From contig NZ_QGDV01000016.1 in the NCBI RefSeq assembly GCF_003149025.1, forward strand, positions 1 to 64,000: 64,000 nucleotides of DNA, given 5' to 3'. The translations under genes and the position numbers were made by a program. Under the pieces are notes generated by a model. That model saw nothing but the letters and a program-made list of their open reading frames with translations, had not been told where the DNA came from and made no database searches. Numbering within the stretch: the first letter of the stretch is position 1; the number at the start of each line of letters is the position of its first letter. Source of the stretch: Rathayibacter iranicus NCPPB 2253 = VKM Ac-1602 (GTDB lineage Bacteria > Actinomycetota > Actinomycetes > Actinomycetales > Microbacteriaceae). Positions 26,401 to 34,982 of the stretch are shown here, piece after piece.

Positions 26401-27424
26401 GCAAGAATTGACCGAGTACGAGGAGCTCTGGGGCCGCCGTTTCTCCGGCGCCTTCCACCTCGCGGGCCAGTTGGACAGCGTCCCCTTGAGGGAGTTCACC
26501 CGATCAGGCCTGCGCCAGGCGCTGTCTTCGAAAGTAGGCCCGGCAGAAGTCCTCGCCGATGTCATGACTGCCCGAGGCGCATTCGTCGTCGCGTTCTCTT
26601 CTGTCAACGCTCTGTTCGGCGGTATCGGTGTGGGCGCATACGGGGCTGCAAACGGCTACCTCGACGCCTGGCTCGATGCGATGAGCCGACGGGGTATACC
26701 TCACCATTCGATCCTCTGGTCTCAATGGTCAGGCCTCGGGATGAGCGCAGAGGGAACAGACGACGAACTGCTCGGTGCCCTCGGGTATCGGCCGATCAGC
26801 GTCTCGGAGGGGATGGCGGCACTGGAGACAATCCTGAGACATCCGAGTGGATGCAGTGTCGTCGGTCTCGTCCCTACCAACCCGTTCATCGCGGGGCTCG
26901 TCGCGCGAGATGCCGTTGCGTTGGATCGGCTGACGGCCACTGCGGAGGTTGCCGAGAATGCATCCTACGAAGGCCCTCATCTGGTGACGGACGAATACGG
27001 CACAAGCGCCGAGATCCAGGTCGCTCTCTCCGAGGCGGCCATCGACGAGAGAACTGTCGATCCAGATCTCCTGACAGCGGTCAGGGGGATATGGTCGGAA
27101 ATCCTCGACGGCGTCGAGGTGACGGCCGAAATCGGGTTTTTCGATGTCGGCGCCGAGTCACTGCACCTGCCACGGGCCCAGCGCGTTGTGGAAGAGCGGC
27201 TCGGAGTGCGACTGGAGATCGTCGACTTCTTCCGCTATCCGACATCGGCCGCGCTGGCCGCACGTATCGCACGGGATGTTCCCCTCTCCGATAAGGAGGT
27301 TGCGCAGCAGCCTGGCCAGGTCAGGTCCGCGGAAGCGGTACCCACAGCAGACAAGCATGGGTACGAAAGCGCGGCGGCACGGATGCGTCGGCTTCGTTCA
27401 GTGAGACAGGAACGGAGAGTATGA
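23429..27424 (+). CDS. loading protein: acyl-AMP ligase - KR - ACP
   Basis: 1331 residues; ATG 23429 follows AGGAG. Residues ~30-110 look like the C-terminal subdomain of an adenylating enzyme whose usual GKxD is GDID (PRTPHGDID), so not catalytic. The main ligase (~180-700) has MLLTSGSTGTPK, WGMSETCSG, WFRTGDRA, AGRTKDVIL and the C-terminal KTAIGKIQRSQL with lysine. Then a ketoreductase with structural half and catalytic half (VVGGMGGIG ~931, AFSSVN, GAYGAANGY). ACP with S1244 (VGAESL). An acid is thus activated, loaded and, if it carries a keto group, reduced. AL-KR-ACP starts chains in several hybrid and trans-AT pathways. As it has no KS it is most likely the starter module although it is encoded fifth among the large genes. 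Confidence 0.88.
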   Translation: MQNHMLQNGMVPPSDAVEAVTRAIRQSGVVSDWFVHEPIDQSLRRMTAYVVPAKPVTAEQIERLIEERAPSDHLVTVVRMSTLPRTPHGDIDVAVLRDVPVLDRAVRRRATNMLYGTGLRRVQVGVGDLPLKDPVGILEASAVRPIVKLSQPGRVGCRAQAITHGPLRDQTDTDLLLSLSQVLDRAADGGEHGIRFISGFGDSRWVAYDQIRDRAARIAGGLREAGIKASQPVLIQCGDHEQFLLAFWGCQMVAAVPVPCTAPSTGFTDAVNERLEGVWRTLERAPVITDDVGRLPEGIRATGLIMSMDDLEQSAPIEAVAVSGTATALMLLTSGSTGTPKLVTQTHQAVLHAVIGMQQDNGLAEEDVSLNWFPLDHVVGLLMCNIRDTWTRCEQIHVSTSLVLSEPLVWVDLLSQHSVTITWAPNFAYSLVASREAEFLGRGWDLSSLRVIINGGEMVVAEQTTHFLRVLAPFGLRGTAMQPMWGMSETCSGVTYSHTHVALPGSTAELDTGPVSVGRPISGLSLRIVDDAGRVVAEREEGHLEVAGVVVTRGYFNNAKANADSFTEDGWFRTGDRAFLDDGALTLAGRTKDVILINGVNTPATEIETIADRVGGVRASFTSAVAYRSAGAATDELVIFFSPDDGKDSRRISRLISQKVNQHFGFAVKQVIPVAPHEIPKTAIGKIQRSQLAERLRAGEFRMNTNDRGRSDPPGVWLSRPTWLPAHAAPFGSRERRHFDVIGMEQPDFHRLSLLLDREGYTSSAVRWGDEAALDPASTDVVLVLKSAFGYLPARIDDLVEEQARCIEEIGSIARALERRRHSDAKGLRLTILTTGTVALQDGKASDPVHAAVRGFLPNLAAEHPWLRVRSLDVEPGRAEDGWAELLNEVTDQRVAYRRGLRQVLRFRGLDSVSPDAAESMLKSDGAYVVVGGMGGIGIMLCRHLLTHYGARLLIVGRRPHSEVNVSMQELRRAGEVHYVQADFGDESALEQELTEYEELWGRRFSGAFHLAGQLDSVPLREFTRSGLRQALSSKVGPAEVLADVMTARGAFVVAFSSVNALFGGIGVGAYGAANGYLDAWLDAMSRRGIPHHSILWSQWSGLGMSAEGTDDELLGALGYRPISVSEGMAALETILRHPSGCSVVGLVPTNPFIAGLVARDAVALDRLTATAEVAENASYEGPHLVTDEYGTSAEIQVALSEAAIDERTVDPDLLTAVRGIWSEILDGVEVTAEIGFFDVGAESLHLPRAQRVVEERLGVRLEIVDFFRYPTSAALAARIARDVPLSDKEVAQQPGQVRSAEAVPTADKHGYESAAARMRRLRSVRQERRV

Positions 27425-30400
27425 TTGACGTCGACCGGAAGGACGCAGTGCCTGATGGGTCGGGCGAGTTCGATATCGCGATAACGGGGATGTCTTTACG
27501 CTTTCCCGGCGCGCGGAGCCCCGAACAGTTTTGGCAGAACCTGAACTCAGGCGTCAGCTCCATCCAACGCTTCGAGGAACAAGAACTCCGCGACTCGGGT
27601 GTGAGCGCGAGCGAGATAAACGATCCGCGGTATGTGCCGGTCAGCGGATATTTGGATGGAGCCGGTGAATTTGACGCCGAACTGTTCAACATCCCGCGAT
27701 CAGAGGCCCGCATCATCGACCCCCAGCATCGTCTCTTCCTGGAATGTGCGTGGGATGCGCTGGAGGATTCAGGGTACAATCCGCAACATCTCGATGGACG
27801 CCGCGTAGGCTGCTACGGCGGATCCGGGATGGCAATTTACTCGGGTTCACGGGTGAACTCATACTTCAGCGAGTATCTAGAGGGAGACTCCCTCGACACT
27901 CTCGCTCCTTTACAGGCGTTTGTCGCGACCCAGAACGACCACATGTGCATGAGAGTATCGCATCGTCTTGGGCTACGAGGTCCGAGCATCTCGGTGCAGA
28001 CCGCATGTTCCACGGGGTTGGTCGCGGTGCATCTGGCAGCGCAATCCCTGCTCGTGGGAGAGACGGACATGGCTCTCGCCGGAGCTTCTGGCATTCACTT
28101 CCCTGTGAAGCGCGGCTATCTCTACGAAGAAGGCGGCATCTTGTCCCCCGACGGGGTTTGCCGCCCTTTCGACGCGCAGGCGTCCGGCACTGTTGGTGGC
28201 AGCGGCGCCGCCGTCGTCGTGCTCCGACGGCTCGAGGACGCCATCTCGGACGGCGATCCGATCTGGGCGGTCGTCAAGGGCAGCGCGGTAAACAACGACG
28301 GTGCTGCGAGAGCCGGCTATCTCGCCCCCAGCGTCGAAGGCCAGCGGGAGGTCATCCTCAGAGCCCAGAGCGTCGCCGGAGTGTCCCCTCAGGACATCGG
28401 CTTCGTGGAGGCCCACGGCACAGGAACATCCTTGGGCGACAGCATCGAACTCACCGCGCTCAGCGAGGTATTCGGCGCGAGCGCCCCCCGCTCGGTCTTC
28501 CTCGGATCCGTTAAATCAGGCATCGGTCATCTCGATACAGCAGCGGGAATGGCAGGGCTCATCAAAGCGGTTCTCGCAGTGCGTCATGGAATCGTTCCAG
28601 GCACGCTCAACTTTCGAGAACCGAACGGAATCCTCGGAAGGGATGACTCTCCGTTCAACGTTTCGGCTGCCTCAGTGATGTGGCCAGCTACCCGCGCCGT
28701 GCGCCTCGCGGGAATCAGCTCCTTCGGAGGCGGCGGGACAAACGCACACGTTATTGTGGGCCCGCCTCCCTCCCCACGAAAGCTCCACGAGTCTGGACCA
28801 TACGCGATGGTGCTTTCGGGGCGAACTCCGGACGGCCTGAGGGAACAGGCATCGGCGTACGCCGATGCCGTCAGATCATCGGAAGATGGCGCGCTGACCG
28901 CGATATGTCACACCACACACGTCGGACGACCCCAATTTGCGCAGAGAGCTGTCGTCGTCGCCGTCGACCGCGACCAGCTAGGTGTTCGGCTTGCCGCGTT
29001 GGCGGAGGCGGTCTCCGGTGCGCCATCGGCCTCAGCCGAGGGTTGGGTCGGCTCCTCATCCGACCCTGCGGCGCCGGTGAGACCCGTTTTCCTCTTCAGC
29101 GGCCAGGGGTCCTCGATCGGCCCCGCGGCTGCGGCCCTTCGACAGTCTCCGATCTTTGCATCTGCCTTGGAGGAATGCCGTGAGGCATCGACCGGGGATG
29201 CCGACTGGTTCGACGCGTTGCTCGTCGACGCCGGCCCCCTTAAAACTGAGGCACGGTTGGCTCAACCGGCACTGTTCGCATTCCAATACGCACTGACAAG
29301 GGTCTGGGTATCGGCGGGAGTCACGCCGTCGGCGGTCCTCGGGCACAGCCTGGGTGAATATGCTGCTGCGTGCGCGAGTGGCATAATGACAATGGAAACG
29401 GCGTTAGCACTCGTCAGCGCCAGGGGCGCGCTTATGGACAAACACTGTCCCCCGACGGGAATGCTTGCCGTCATGGCTAGTGATGTCGACGTAAGTGCAC
29501 TCCTCGAAGAGCACGGGATCCAGGCCGAATTGGCGGTCATCAACGGCGACAGGGCGGTCGTGATCGGCGGTGCCGTAGAAGCCCTGGCAGAGGCGAAGGT
29601 CGCGTTCGGCCCCGACGTGATGACGATTCCGCTCCCCACCACTCATGCCTTCCATACCTCGGCGATGAATCCCATGATCTCCGCCTTTGCAACTCAGCTT
29701 GATGCGGCTACCCTCCGGCGCCCGACTGTGCCGATCCAGCCAAGCAGTCGAGGGAATCAAATCCCCATCAACGAACCCGGCTACTGGGTTGACCAAGTAC
29801 GAAACCCTGTCGATTTCGCAGAAGCGTTTCGTCTCACGGCGAAAAAGAGCAGGTTTTTCCTCGAGGTAGGGCCGACCGGTGTCTTGACTAATCTGAGCAG
29901 ACGCCTTGACCGCAACGCGACTATCATCGCCTCGCTCGGCGGTGATGGGCCGGTCGTGGAACAGCTGCTTCGGTCGGCCGGCGAGCTTCACGTCCATGGT
30001 GCCCGGGTCGATTTCGCTTCCATCGGAAAGGGCGCCGTGAAGCGAGGGCGAGCGCGGTTACCGCTGTCACAGCGGACGCGCGACGATCTCTGGGCGAAGC
30101 GCAGCACATCGGCGATGCGTCGCCCTTCGTGTTCCGACGGCCCGCCCGCACCTGCGGAGGCCGCATCCGACACGGTTACGACGCGCGATCGCGAGATTCT
30201 GCCGGAGAATGCCGTGGAATCAAGCGCTGTCGCCACACCGGCGGAAACGCTATTCGGTGAAGTCAGCTGGGATGACACGGTCGCATCTCTCGCGAGCCCA
30301 GACAATGCGCCGGTGCAGTACTGGATCGTCATCGTCTCAGCGGGTCACCCTTATCGCGCATCCGTACTCTCCGCACTCTACGAGCACGGGGTCGTCCATT

Positions 30401-31914
30401 CTGCGGGAGAGGCAAACCAGTTGTCCTCTCTCCGAGCGGCGAGCGTGGAATTCGGACGCCTCGGTATATTGTTCCTGCCGGACATCGACGCTCTCGACCC
30501 GTGGCGGGCTGTTGCGGACGCTGCGGCAATCTTGTTAGACATCGTCGAGCCGCCTCCTAGCGAGGCGGTCACCGACCGCGTGATCGTGGCGCGGTTCGGT
30601 GCAAACGAAGATGATCTTAAATTGAGCGAGGCAGGCGAAGCTGTCGATGCGCTGGTCCGTTGCGCCTCTGTGGAACACAGTCAGGGCAGCATAACGTCGG
30701 TGTCCGTCGTCGCAGAGGAGGTGCGATCGACCATCGTTCCACTGTTGCTGTCTCAGGGGCATGAAGTGCGATGCTTCGGGGGGCGTGTGTATGCCCGCCG
30801 ACTTCACAGGGTCGGGTGGTCCGATCCAAATCGGCCGCGTCTCGATGAAGACTCCACCTATGTGGTGAGCGGTGGCACAGGAGGACTAGGGCGTCACGTT
30901 CTCCGCTGGCTGGTCGAACGCGGAGCCCGGCACATCGTTGTGATCAGCCGCAATGTCTCTGACCCGGCGAAAGTTCTGCTCGACACGCTCCGAGAGGATG
31001 GAATCGATATTCTGATGGCACGTGCGGATGTTTCAAATCCTGAGCACATGCGAGGCCTTTCCGCCTTTATCCATTCTTCGATGCCACCCATCCGCGGCGT
31101 TTTGCATCTCGCAGGGATACTAGAGGATGCCACGCTCATGAATCTCGACATCGCGGCAGTACAGCGAGTTTTCAGACCGAAACTCCTGGGTGCGCGAGAA
31201 CTCGCGAGTATGACGTCTTTCGACGATCTTGACTTCTTCATCGCGTTCTCCTCGGTTGCGTCGACAATTGGGTCGCCGGGGCAGAGCGCTTATGCCGCGG
31301 CGAACGCCTCCATGGAGGCCGTCGTCCGCCGCGCTCGCGGTGAAGGACGGCGAGGTTTCTCTTCCGTGAGTTGGGGTCCGTGGTCCGGGGCTGGGATGTT
31401 CGCATCTACTCGGGGACAACTCAGTCAAAGTAGCAGTGTCCTTCTGGATCTAGCACCGCAGCGGGCTGAGGAACTTCTCGATCACATCGCCCTGTCAGTG
31501 GGCGGAGATTTTGTCGCGGCTCGAGTGGGGCTTCGGAGCGGATCGCGTATCACCTGGCCGATCAATGTCAGTCAGTTGGCTGGCGAAAATTGGACCGCGA
31601 CGGCTGATAGAAACAACGTCAACGCCGTTACATCGCCGGATGGCAGCCTCGCTGCCGCACTCAAAAACGCGCCAGCATGGAAGAGGCTGCGGATCTTTGA
31701 GAACTACCTATGTCGAACCGTGTCCGAACTGCTCGAGCGCCCGGAAAGTGAGATCGATCCCCAAATCCCGCTGAGAGATTTTGGGGTCGATTCGCTTTAC
31801 TGGGTTCGTCTTCGTAATCGCATGGTGGCTGACATGGATTCCAATGTCTCTCTTACCTTGATTTTCAACTATCCAACCATATTAACGATGTCGGCGCATC
31901 TTATCGGTGAGTAG
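27421..31914 (+). CDS. type I PKS module: KS-AT-KR-ACP
   Basis: 1497 residues, overlapping the previous gene by four bases (ATGA). KS: C196 in QTACSTG, plus EAHGTGTSLGD and KSGIGHLDTA histidines. AT: LFSGQGS, catalytic S643 in GHSLGEY and HAFH (742-745), the signature usually tied to malonyl-CoA. KR: cofactor loop GGTGGLG (~1151), HLAGILEDATL, SSVAS and Y1291; the ED after the AGxL points weakly to B-type stereochemistry. No DH or ER. ACP with S1458 (FGVDSLYW). No thioesterase. This is the only complete AT in the cluster, so it may also serve the AT-dead module of the 15752 protein. The gene is the last of the operon. Confidence 0.92.
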   Translation: MIDVDRKDAVPDGSGEFDIAITGMSLRFPGARSPEQFWQNLNSGVSSIQRFEEQELRDSGVSASEINDPRYVPVSGYLDGAGEFDAELFNIPRSEARIIDPQHRLFLECAWDALEDSGYNPQHLDGRRVGCYGGSGMAIYSGSRVNSYFSEYLEGDSLDTLAPLQAFVATQNDHMCMRVSHRLGLRGPSISVQTACSTGLVAVHLAAQSLLVGETDMALAGASGIHFPVKRGYLYEEGGILSPDGVCRPFDAQASGTVGGSGAAVVVLRRLEDAISDGDPIWAVVKGSAVNNDGAARAGYLAPSVEGQREVILRAQSVAGVSPQDIGFVEAHGTGTSLGDSIELTALSEVFGASAPRSVFLGSVKSGIGHLDTAAGMAGLIKAVLAVRHGIVPGTLNFREPNGILGRDDSPFNVSAASVMWPATRAVRLAGISSFGGGGTNAHVIVGPPPSPRKLHESGPYAMVLSGRTPDGLREQASAYADAVRSSEDGALTAICHTTHVGRPQFAQRAVVVAVDRDQLGVRLAALAEAVSGAPSASAEGWVGSSSDPAAPVRPVFLFSGQGSSIGPAAAALRQSPIFASALEECREASTGDADWFDALLVDAGPLKTEARLAQPALFAFQYALTRVWVSAGVTPSAVLGHSLGEYAAACASGIMTMETALALVSARGALMDKHCPPTGMLAVMASDVDVSALLEEHGIQAELAVINGDRAVVIGGAVEALAEAKVAFGPDVMTIPLPTTHAFHTSAMNPMISAFATQLDAATLRRPTVPIQPSSRGNQIPINEPGYWVDQVRNPVDFAEAFRLTAKKSRFFLEVGPTGVLTNLSRRLDRNATIIASLGGDGPVVEQLLRSAGELHVHGARVDFASIGKGAVKRGRARLPLSQRTRDDLWAKRSTSAMRRPSCSDGPPAPAEAASDTVTTRDREILPENAVESSAVATPAETLFGEVSWDDTVASLASPDNAPVQYWIVIVSAGHPYRASVLSALYEHGVVHSAGEANQLSSLRAASVEFGRLGILFLPDIDALDPWRAVADAAAILLDIVEPPPSEAVTDRVIVARFGANEDDLKLSEAGEAVDALVRCASVEHSQGSITSVSVVAEEVRSTIVPLLLSQGHEVRCFGGRVYARRLHRVGWSDPNRPRLDEDSTYVVSGGTGGLGRHVLRWLVERGARHIVVISRNVSDPAKVLLDTLREDGIDILMARADVSNPEHMRGLSAFIHSSMPPIRGVLHLAGILEDATLMNLDIAAVQRVFRPKLLGARELASMTSFDDLDFFIAFSSVASTIGSPGQSAYAAANASMEAVVRRARGEGRRGFSSVSWGPWSGAGMFASTRGQLSQSSSVLLDLAPQRAEELLDHIALSVGGDFVAARVGLRSGSRITWPINVSQLAGENWTATADRNNVNAVTSPDGSLAAALKNAPAWKRLRIFENYLCRTVSELLERPESEIDPQIPLRDFGVDSLYWVRLRNRMVADMDSNVSLTLIFNYPTILTMSAHLIGE

Positions 31915-31989
31915 TTGTCAGGCATAATCAATGTGACTCGTGAAACGTTATTCATAAGGTCTTATTCGGGCGTGTCGTTCAGAGGCACC

Positions 31990-32047
31990 GGCTTCCCGTT
32001 CGATGGAATAGAAGTTCCATGGCTCGCTATTTTCGGAACGGGAAGCC
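31990..32047. repeat. nested inverted repeat (hairpin/cruciform)
   Basis: GGCTTCCCGTTC (31990-32001) is repeated in inverted form as GAACGGGAAGCC (32036-32047); inside it a second hairpin, ATGGAA/TTCCAT with a 6-base loop, sits at 32003-32020. The outer arm ends one base before the ATG of the transposase remnant. There is no T-tract, so it is a poor intrinsic terminator for the operon, though it could still act as an mRNA end-structure; more likely it belongs to the insertion sequence. Confidence 0.5.
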
Positions 32048-32048
32048 G

Positions 32049-32816
32049 ATGCGGTACGACTGTACTACAGGCCTGGATGCGGAGCAATTGACGGAGCTTA
32101 TCTCTCGGAGATGGCAGATTGTCGCGGGAAGGGTGAGCGGTCGGGACGGCCGGGGTTGTTGAACATTCGCGTGCAAGTCGTTGTTACTCTGAACTTGTTA
32201 CGGCAGAACGTGAACCAAACGACGGTTGCGGATATGTTCGGTGTGTCGCAGCCCACGATTTCTCGCGTATAGCGGAGGACCGTCCCGCTGATCGAGCAGG
32301 CCGGCTGCCTGCCGGGTGTGCGTATGGAGACGGCTGTGCCGGGCCGAGTGGTTCTAGTCGACGGCACCGAGGTTCTCACCGGAAACCGTGCCGCGACGGC
32401 GAGCGCGAGCTACTCCGGGAAGCGACATCGTCGAGGGCTGAACGTGGACGTCGCCTCGGACATGACCGGTAACGTGCTCTTCGTGTCCGATCCGACCCCG
32501 GCGCTCGACACGACTGTGCATCCATCAGCCTGGGTGGGCGGGAGGCGATTCTCGATAATGCGGAGTGGAGAGCAGACCCAGCGCACGTCGGAACCAGCGC
32601 AGTCACTTCCCGGGGAAAGCCTCTTCACGGGCAACATGATGACAACACCCGCACAGCCAACCGGTACATCTCCCCTCTCCGTTCGGCCGTCGAAAGATGC
32701 ATCGCTCACTGGAAGAACTGGAAGATCCTGAAAAGAGGCTACCGAGGACCCCTCGCAGAAATCCCCAATCGCATTCGCACCATCACCCGCCTCGAACTTG
32801 ATCGACTCGGCTGGTA
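32049..32816 (+). pseudogene. IS5-type (DDE_Tnp_4) transposase remnant
   Basis: Reading in successive frames reveals one transposase. It starts at ATG 32049 (GLDAEQLTELISRRWQIVAG), continues after a shift with LNLLRQNVNQTTVADMFGVS and QPTISRV, then after a stop at 32270-32272 with VVLVDGTEVLTGN and GLNVDVASDMTGN, and finally, in another frame, SAVERCIAHWKNWKILKRGY and ITRLELDRLGW ending at TAG 32814-32816. At least two frameshifts and one nonsense codon kill it. Its 3' end overlaps the last codons of the PPTase gene on the other strand. Confidence 0.75.
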
Positions 32817-33502
32817 GACACTTGTGAATAACGCTCGTGGGATTCTTTCGGGGATCCTCGACGAGGAAGGGCGATCGCTGTCGCGAGTATTCCCCGTCCG
32901 ACCTTCCATCTGCCGGCGAGACCGGGGATGCGACGACCTTCCACCAGGGGACCGTCCACGAGGAACGTCGCTTCGAAAGATCCATCGAGATGAAATGTCA
33001 CTATGACGTCTTCGAAGCCGAGCCAGGATTCTGTGAGAGGGAACCATGTCTTGTATACTGATTCTTTAGCGCTGAATAATAGTCGATCCCAAGCGACCCC
33101 CAGATCGGGTAATTTGTTAAGTCCGATGCGATCTTCCCGGACGCTGATCACGTCGAAGACGCCTGGTGGTGTCGGCGCATTCGGTTCGGCGTCTATGCCG
33201 ATAGCGGCGATGGTGTGTTCGAAAGCGACGCTTGCTGCGCTGTACCCGTCGCAGTGGGTCATGCTTCCCACTATTCCTATGGGCCACTGTGGCGCGCCAC
33301 TTTCGCCCGGGACGATAGGCGTCGGTGTAGCTCGGAGTCTTGCCAGGGCTTCTCTGGCGCACGCGCGGACCGAGGCGAACTCCCTCCGACGCTTCTCAAC
33401 GGAATTTGCGATCACTGCCATCTCCTCTGGAAATAAGAACACGTCCTGGCGGTAGCCGAACACCTCCGACGACTGCACTTCCTTCGGCAGAAGAGCCCTC
33501 AT
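32783..33502 (-). CDS. 4'-phosphopantetheinyl transferase (EntD/Sfp type)
   Basis: 239 residues from ATG 33502 (MRALLPKEVQSSEVFGY); an ATG 48 bases further upstream is possible but adds a stretch unlike the family. Motifs: GSMTHCDGYSAASVA, the magnesium site AIGIDAEP and the second motif WDRLLFSAKESVYKTWFP. It transfers phosphopantetheine from CoA to carrier-protein serines, and the three ACPs and the PCP of the adjacent cluster are obvious clients. It runs towards the cluster from the right. The last dozen residues (after about IALP...) run into DNA belonging to the IS5 remnant, so the C-terminus was probably rewritten by that insertion; the catalytic core is intact. Confidence 0.88.
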   Translation of the reverse strand: MRALLPKEVQSSEVFGYRQDVFLFPEEMAVIANSVEKRRREFASVRACAREALARLRATPTPIVPGESGAPQWPIGIVGSMTHCDGYSAASVAFEHTIAAIGIDAEPNAPTPPGVFDVISVREDRIGLNKLPDLGVAWDRLLFSAKESVYKTWFPLTESWLGFEDVIVTFHLDGSFEATFLVDGPLVEGRRIPGLAGRWKVGRGILATAIALPRRGSPKESHERYSQVSTSRVDQVRGG

Positions 33503-33840
33503 CACCTGTGACACCTGCCCGAGAATGCATGTGCATACTTGGCGCCGCATCCTCTGGATCTTCGTTCCTTCAGCACAATCTTCCTTTTCGCAGCTTCACA
33601 TACTCAATCGGACTAGGCGGCTTCGTCCGCAAGCTTCTCGCTCTCGGTCTCTCGCGGCAGTTTCGCGGGAGATCAGTCCATCTCGGGTCGTCGCCGCGGC
33701 CATCTATACTTTAGGTGAGTTTTCGCAGAAGGGCGTACCCGTACAGGTTTGAGATTGGCACGTGGGGTCAAAGTCCTTCGATGGACAAGGTTCCTACGTC
33801 GGCCGTCCGGAAGAACTCGACGTACTCCCCGCTACTGTAG
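33503..33840. other. AT-richer spacer upstream of the PPTase gene
   Basis: No gene I can support. It should contain the PPTase promoter on the minus strand. Near its right end the + frame from about 33727 to TAG 33838-33840 reads PYRFEIGTWG and DKVPTSAVRKNSTYSPLL, which looks like the broken C-terminus of an unknown protein from the decayed zone that follows. Confidence 0.35.
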
Positions 33841-34020
33841 ATGGTCCGGGCGTGCCCGGTGGCGCCTCTCGAGGCTGCGATTGCGGTGGGAACGGGCACA
33901 GCGATGATGCGGACCTTGGGGCGTGCCGCAGACGGTCACAAATACCGGTTGACGTGTCGCGAGTGCGTCGAGGATGTCCTCCGCGACCTCGTGAGCAGCG
34001 GAGCGGTGCTTTGCGGGTGA
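33841..34020 (+). CDS. 59-residue hypothetical ORF, possibly a remnant
   Basis: ATG 33841 to TGA 34018-34020 encodes a 59-residue basic peptide with the stretch HKYRLTCRECVEDVLRDLVS, which is helical with two cysteines four residues apart (CRECVED). No ribosome-binding site or family match is seen. It lies between gene wrecks, so it may itself be a fragment. Confidence 0.25.
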   Translation: MVRACPVAPLEAAIAVGTGTAMMRTLGRAADGHKYRLTCRECVEDVLRDLVSSGAVLCG

Positions 34021-34053
34021 GCGATCCCGCCGGACGCCGCGTACGTAACTGTC

Positions 34054-34533
34054 ATGATGACCTTCGATTCTTCCCTGCACCCTCGCGGCCACGCCTCTAA
34101 CCCCGGCAGCTTCGCTGCAAAGCCGTAGTCCGACCCGGAGGCGAGCCTTCTCGACGCGCTCCACAGTTGACGCGCACGAGTAGGAGACCCAACTCGCCGC
34201 GAGTGCCATCGCCGCGACGACCCTCGCCGAGTACCCGACCGCGTACTCTTTCCGCATCAGGCCTGGACTCGAGTGGGACGAGGGGTACTTCCCCGAGGGT
34301 GTCTTCGACGGGGACGGGAACGAGCTCGGCGCCGCCCCCGATGAAGTCGGCGACATGCTGCACTCCATCCCGCAGCGGGTCCCCACCCACGATGGAGAAC
34401 GGCCTGCCCGGTGAGGACATCCGGTACGACATGGTCTCGTATGCGGATCAGCTCGGCCACGGCGCCGATTACGCCGGCACCGAAGCTCGGCTACGGCAGG
34501 GGGCCCAACGTGCTCGTGATCCCGCTGCGGTAG
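34054..34533 (+). pseudogene. decayed copy of the HPRxHA-tagged gene at 3281
   Basis: From ATG 34054/34057 the product starts SLHPRGHASNPGSFAAKP and hits TAG at 34126-34128, where the intact copy has CAG (KPQSDPE). Beyond it, shifted frames keep recognisable pieces: TLAEYPTA, DEGYFPEGVFDGDGNELG, MLHSIPQRVPT, then a ~135-residue deletion, EDIRYDMVSYADQL and finally LGYGRGPNVLVIPLR before TAG 34531-34533. Compared with 3281-4135 it has a nonsense mutation, several indels and a large deletion. It retains the start region TACGT seven bases before ATG. Confidence 0.8.
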
Positions 34534-34589
34534 GGGAGTGGGCCCGCTATTGCCGCGCATATAGATTGTACCCAGTGCAAAAGGATCGC

Positions 34590-34979
34590 ATGTTTGCCAC
34601 TGATCTACGGGGCGCGCGATTGGCAGCCGGGCTCAGCGTGGCTCGGCTGGCTGAACTGGCCGGCACGTGGGGTGCGGTCATCGGCGAGTACGAATCCGGG
34701 CGGAAGCGTCCCCGCGTCGACACCGCTGAACGTCTCTTCGAGGTGCTCGGGCTCACCCTCGCTCCCGTGCTGCTAGATCGTGCGCCGTCGTTCTGGTTCG
34801 CCTCAGGCGTGCTCGAACCGTTGGAGCAGTGGGTTCCAGATCGCGCTCGAGCGCTCGCTGACGCAGACCGGAACTTCGCGCTCGCTGTCGACGCGGACGC
34901 GAACGCGGAAGGTCTGTCCGTGCGGTGGGCGCAGGTGAGCACCCTCGCCGATGGGACCACTGTCGATGGGGACTCCTAG
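34590..34979 (+). CDS. XRE-family helix-turn-helix regulator
   Basis: 129 residues from ATG 34590, preceded by AAAGGA. Residues ~5-55 form an XRE/Cro-type HTH: LRGARLAAGLSVARLAELAG and IGEYESGRKRPRVDTAERL. The C-terminal half is acidic and helical (RARALADADRNFALAVDADA). It stands three bases before the next ORF and heads a three-gene cassette ending in a Fic-like gene, so it is a plausible antitoxin or autoregulator. The longer frame upstream is the wreck of the tagged gene, not part of this protein. Confidence 0.75.
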   Translation: MFATDLRGARLAAGLSVARLAELAGTWGAVIGEYESGRKRPRVDTAERLFEVLGLTLAPVLLDRAPSFWFASGVLEPLEQWVPDRARALADADRNFALAVDADANAEGLSVRWAQVSTLADGTTVDGDS

Positions 34980-34982
34980 GCG

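Noticed and set aside
32318-32731. 137-codon ORF as an independent gene
   Set aside because: Its first half is the middle part of the IS5-type transposase remnant and its second half is out of frame; not a separate protein.
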